Below, piece by piece: positions 61,704-64,000 of a stretch of 64,000 bases of DNA (positions are counted from its first letter, which is position 1; each line of letters starts with the position of its first letter). The notes under the pieces are model-generated. The model made no database searches. It was not told the origin of the DNA and worked only from the letters and a program-made list of their open reading frames with translations. Source of the stretch: Rhynchosporium graminicola (lineage: Eukaryota; Ascomycota; Leotiomycetes; Helotiales; Ploettnerulaceae); contig FJUW01000002.1 of assembly GCA_900074885.1 (NCBI GenBank), positions 248,001-312,000 on the forward strand, given 5' to 3'. The position numbers and the translations under genes are program-made.

Positions 61704-62054
61704 AGACGCGCAAACCCAAAATATTCCATTCGGCTGGATTGCAAGCCAACAAAGCAGCTGCATAGATGTGATGTGACTGACATACGTACCTGTAGGACGC
61801 AAAAGCCTCACCACTCACATTCCTCCTATTTGCAAGCGGGTGGAGCCCTCACTACCACGCCACATCAAACCTGACCAGACAAGACAAAACGAGATGAGCA
61901 CGTGAAACGACTTGGAAGAGAGTCTTGTGTTGCCATTTCTCTCCTGGAAAGTGCTATTAACTTCATTTGTTATCGCTACTCATTATACTATGAACTTTAT
62001 ACGCCGCCTGCATACTTTTTGCTACCAACATGCGATTGTGAAAACGGGCTAGCT

Positions 62055-64000
62055 ATGACCAAACGACTTTCTATCCTCAATGACCCTCCTACGATTTTGG
62101 AAGGGCCCCAACTCCTACATGAGCTGATCCGATGGGAACAGCATAGTAAAACATGCGCCATAGACTTTACCAGCAAAGGAAAAAGGCAACGATACAGCTA
62201 TCGTGATGTGCAGATATGCGTGGAATCTCTGCAATCGCGAATTTGCGAAGGTCTAGCGAAGTCCCAGCTAACCGAGACCAAAACTCACCAACACATCATT
62301 CCAATCCTTCTTCCACAATCACCCGGACTCTATGTATCGCAGCTGGCTATTCTCCAATCCGGAGGTGCCTTCTGTCCTATCAACCTCGATGCGCCCAAGG
62401 ACCGAATCAAATTCGTCGTCGATGATGTTTCCGCAGAGCTTATTATCACAACTTCTGAGTTCGAAAATGTTGTGTCTTGGGAGAATGGGCCATTTGTCAT
62501 TTTGGTTGACGAGTTTCCCAGTGTTGGGAATGAACAACCGAGGGAAAGCGCAACAGCACATGAGGTCACACCAGATGACATATCCTATGTGATGTACACA
62601 TCTGGCTCAAGTGGAACTCCAAAGGGTGTGGCCGTAAGTCATCTGGCAGTTTCGCAGTCACTCCTGGCGCACGAAAAACACATCCCTCGATTTGATCGAT
62701 TTCTACAATTTGCCGCGCCGTCATTTGATGTTTCAGTCTTCGAGATATTCTTTCCACTGGTGCGAGGCTCGACATTGGTCGGTTGTATTAGAAGCCAGCT
62801 TCTCGATGATTTGCCGGGCATGATTACAGAACTAGAGATCGATGCGGCAGAACTGACACCCACAGTCGTCGGTTCTTTATTTCAGAAAAGATCAAACGCC
62901 CCAGGGCTAAAGGTTCTTCTGACTATAGGCGAGATGTTAACGACGCCAATTGTCAAGGAATTTGGTGGGTCAAAGACGCAGTCGAACATGCTTTACGGAA
63001 TGTATGGCCCAACAGAAGCCTCCATTCATTGTACAGTATATCCGAAGATGGAGGCAGATGCAAAACCCGGAAACATAGGAATCCCTTTTGAGACCGTCTC
63101 CACATTCATTGCCTCTGCAAGTACCTCCTCGGAAGATGCATCTAAACTCAAAATCTTGCCTATTGGAGAGCTCGGCGAGCTTGTACTAGGCGGTCCACAG
63201 CTTGCACGAGGGTATCTAAACCGAGAAGAACAGAACAGGGCAGCATTTGTGCATTTAAACGACAGAGTATACTATCGGACTGGCGACAAGGCACGTCAGC
63301 TGGAAAACGGAACGATCGAAATTCTGGGGCGCATCAGTGCTGGTCAGGTAAAGCTTCGTGGTCAAAGAGTTGAACTCGGCGAGATTGAGGAGGTTGCTTA
63401 CAAGCATTCTGGACTGAAGACGGTGGTAGCAGTTGTCTTGAATGGTGTACTCGTGATGTTTGCACTTACAGACAACCAGTCAATTAAGTCTGAGAATGTG
63501 TTGGAGACCTGTACTAAGTGGCTTCCAAAATTCATGATACCGAGCGAGGTTGTGCTTCTGCAGAAATTCCCATATCTACCATCGGGAAAGGTAGATAAAA
63601 GGCAGTTGGAGTGCGACTATCACACTGAACGAGCATCTTCCGAAATCAATTTAAAGGGGCCGACTGAGACAGATCAAGTTGTCAAAACCGTCCTTCAAGA
63701 AACACTTGGCAAGTACTCGTTTACAACGCGACTTGCAGCTGCAGGCATCGATTCTCTCGTTGCAATCAGAGTAGCGTCAAAATTACGAGGTGTGGGTTAC
63801 AGCGTTAACACTCTGGAGGTGCTTCAAGCGGAGACCTTGAACTCCCTCGTCGAGCTATGCGACAACTCGAAACCCATTGAACCTGTCAGAAATTCGAACA
63901 GACTGCCAACCAAAGACCCGATCAAAACTGTGCTGAATGGACATGCGAAAGATGTCGAATACACCATGCTTTGCACACCACTTCAGTCTGCTATGCTTTC
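62055..64000 (+). CDS. Siderophore nonribosomal peptide synthetase, N-terminal A-T-C part (truncated by window)
   Basis: An uninterrupted frame of 648 codons runs from the ATG at 62055 to the window end. It opens MTKRLSILNDPP and begins directly with an adenylation domain, with no condensation domain before it, as in SidC/NPS2 ferricrocin synthetases. A-domain cores are YTSGSSGTPKGVAVSH (A3), FDVSVFEIF (A4), NMLYGMYGPTEAS (A5), YYRTGDKARQLENG (A7), GQVKLRGQRVELGEIEE (A8) and LPSGKVDKRQL (A10). The thiolation site is GIDSL (Ser codon 63753-63755). A linker and the start of a condensation domain (TPLQSAMLS) follow. The substrate of this first A domain cannot be read safely. Next to sidA, the enzyme probably joins N5-acyl-N5-hydroxyornithine and small amino acids into an intracellular siderophore. 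Confidence 0.93.
   Translation, partial: MTKRLSILNDPPTILEGPQLLHELIRWEQHSKTCAIDFTSKGKRQRYSYRDVQICVESLQSRICEGLAKSQLTETKTHQHIIPILLPQSPGLYVSQLAILQSGGAFCPINLDAPKDRIKFVVDDVSAELIITTSEFENVVSWENGPFVILVDEFPSVGNEQPRESATAHEVTPDDISYVMYTSGSSGTPKGVAVSHLAVSQSLLAHEKHIPRFDRFLQFAAPSFDVSVFEIFFPLVRGSTLVGCIRSQLLDDLPGMITELEIDAAELTPTVVGSLFQKRSNAPGLKVLLTIGEMLTTPIVKEFGGSKTQSNMLYGMYGPTEASIHCTVYPKMEADAKPGNIGIPFETVSTFIASASTSSEDASKLKILPIGELGELVLGGPQLARGYLNREEQNRAAFVHLNDRVYYRTGDKARQLENGTIEILGRISAGQVKLRGQRVELGEIEEVAYKHSGLKTVVAVVLNGVLVMFALTDNQSIKSENVLETCTKWLPKFMIPSEVVLLQKFPYLPSGKVDKRQLECDYHTERASSEINLKGPTETDQVVKTVLQETLGKYSFTTRLAAAGIDSLVAIRVASKLRGVGYSVNTLEVLQAETLNSLVELCDNSKPIEPVRNSNRLPTKDPIKTVLNGHAKDVEYTMLCTPLQSAML

Larger units (their letters stand above)
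59419..62054. other. Shared divergent promoter region of sidA and the siderophore NRPS
   Basis: About 2.6 kb with no supported gene. It contains two exact ATCWGATAA motifs and further GATA cores (listed separately), a CAGTA run near 60776-60797 and a CATT run at about 61346-61365. Position between two siderophore genes makes it a probable bidirectional control region. Confidence 0.6.

Noticed and set aside
62216..62863. Short frames on both strands inside the NRPS start
   Set aside because: The continuous frame from 62055 with ordered adenylation-domain motifs explains this DNA.

Overview
The window is nuclear DNA from a filamentous ascomycete. Almost every gene is interrupted by short spliceosomal introns of about 45-110 bp with GT..AG ends, the proteins are ascomycete-type orthologues, and a hydroxamate-siderophore locus is present. 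The protein style suggests a Leotiomycete or related Pezizomycotina, but that is an inference; no rRNA or other species marker is present.

Layout. 1-9.7 kb is housekeeping: the 3' part of a two-RRM RNA-binding protein gene, RIO2 kinase (-) head-to-head with the proteasome base subunit RPN1 (+), and the mismatch-repair gene MLH1 (-). 11-14 kb holds a secreted GMC oxidoreductase gene that appears broken by a frameshift and an in-frame stop. 14.4-18.8 kb has a DUF202 membrane protein (-) and a MATE transporter (+), followed by a 2.7 kb gene-poor AT-rich stretch. 21.4-30.7 kb has NMD3 (-), a TauD-type dioxygenase (+), an uncharacterised nuclear-looking protein (-), an HRI-type eIF2alpha kinase (+), and a small two-exon membrane-protein gene (-) that only shows after splicing. 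31.9-45.6 kb carries metabolic genes: a zinc alcohol dehydrogenase, an alpha/beta-hydrolase, a secreted DJ-1/PfpI-like protein and a class-V PLP enzyme resembling Egt2. It also carries a disordered protein and a glycine-zipper prion-like protein. 47-57.3 kb has a poorly resolved gene, a large GYF-domain protein and a TTC27/EMW1-like TPR protein.

The right end (57.8-64 kb) is the most coherent functional unit. An L-ornithine N5-monooxygenase gene (sidA type) is divergent from the start of a large NRPS gene (A-T-C start, sidC/ferricrocin type) that runs off the window. The 2.6 kb between them contains two exact ATCWGATAA motifs, the consensus of the iron-responsive GATA repressor SREA/Urbs1, and further GATA cores. 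This is a compact siderophore module with a visible candidate iron switch.

Exon boundaries were placed by reading frame, GT..AG signals and family conservation; reading-frame arithmetic closes for nearly all multi-exon genes listed. No tRNA, rRNA, CRISPR array or intact transposon was recognised.
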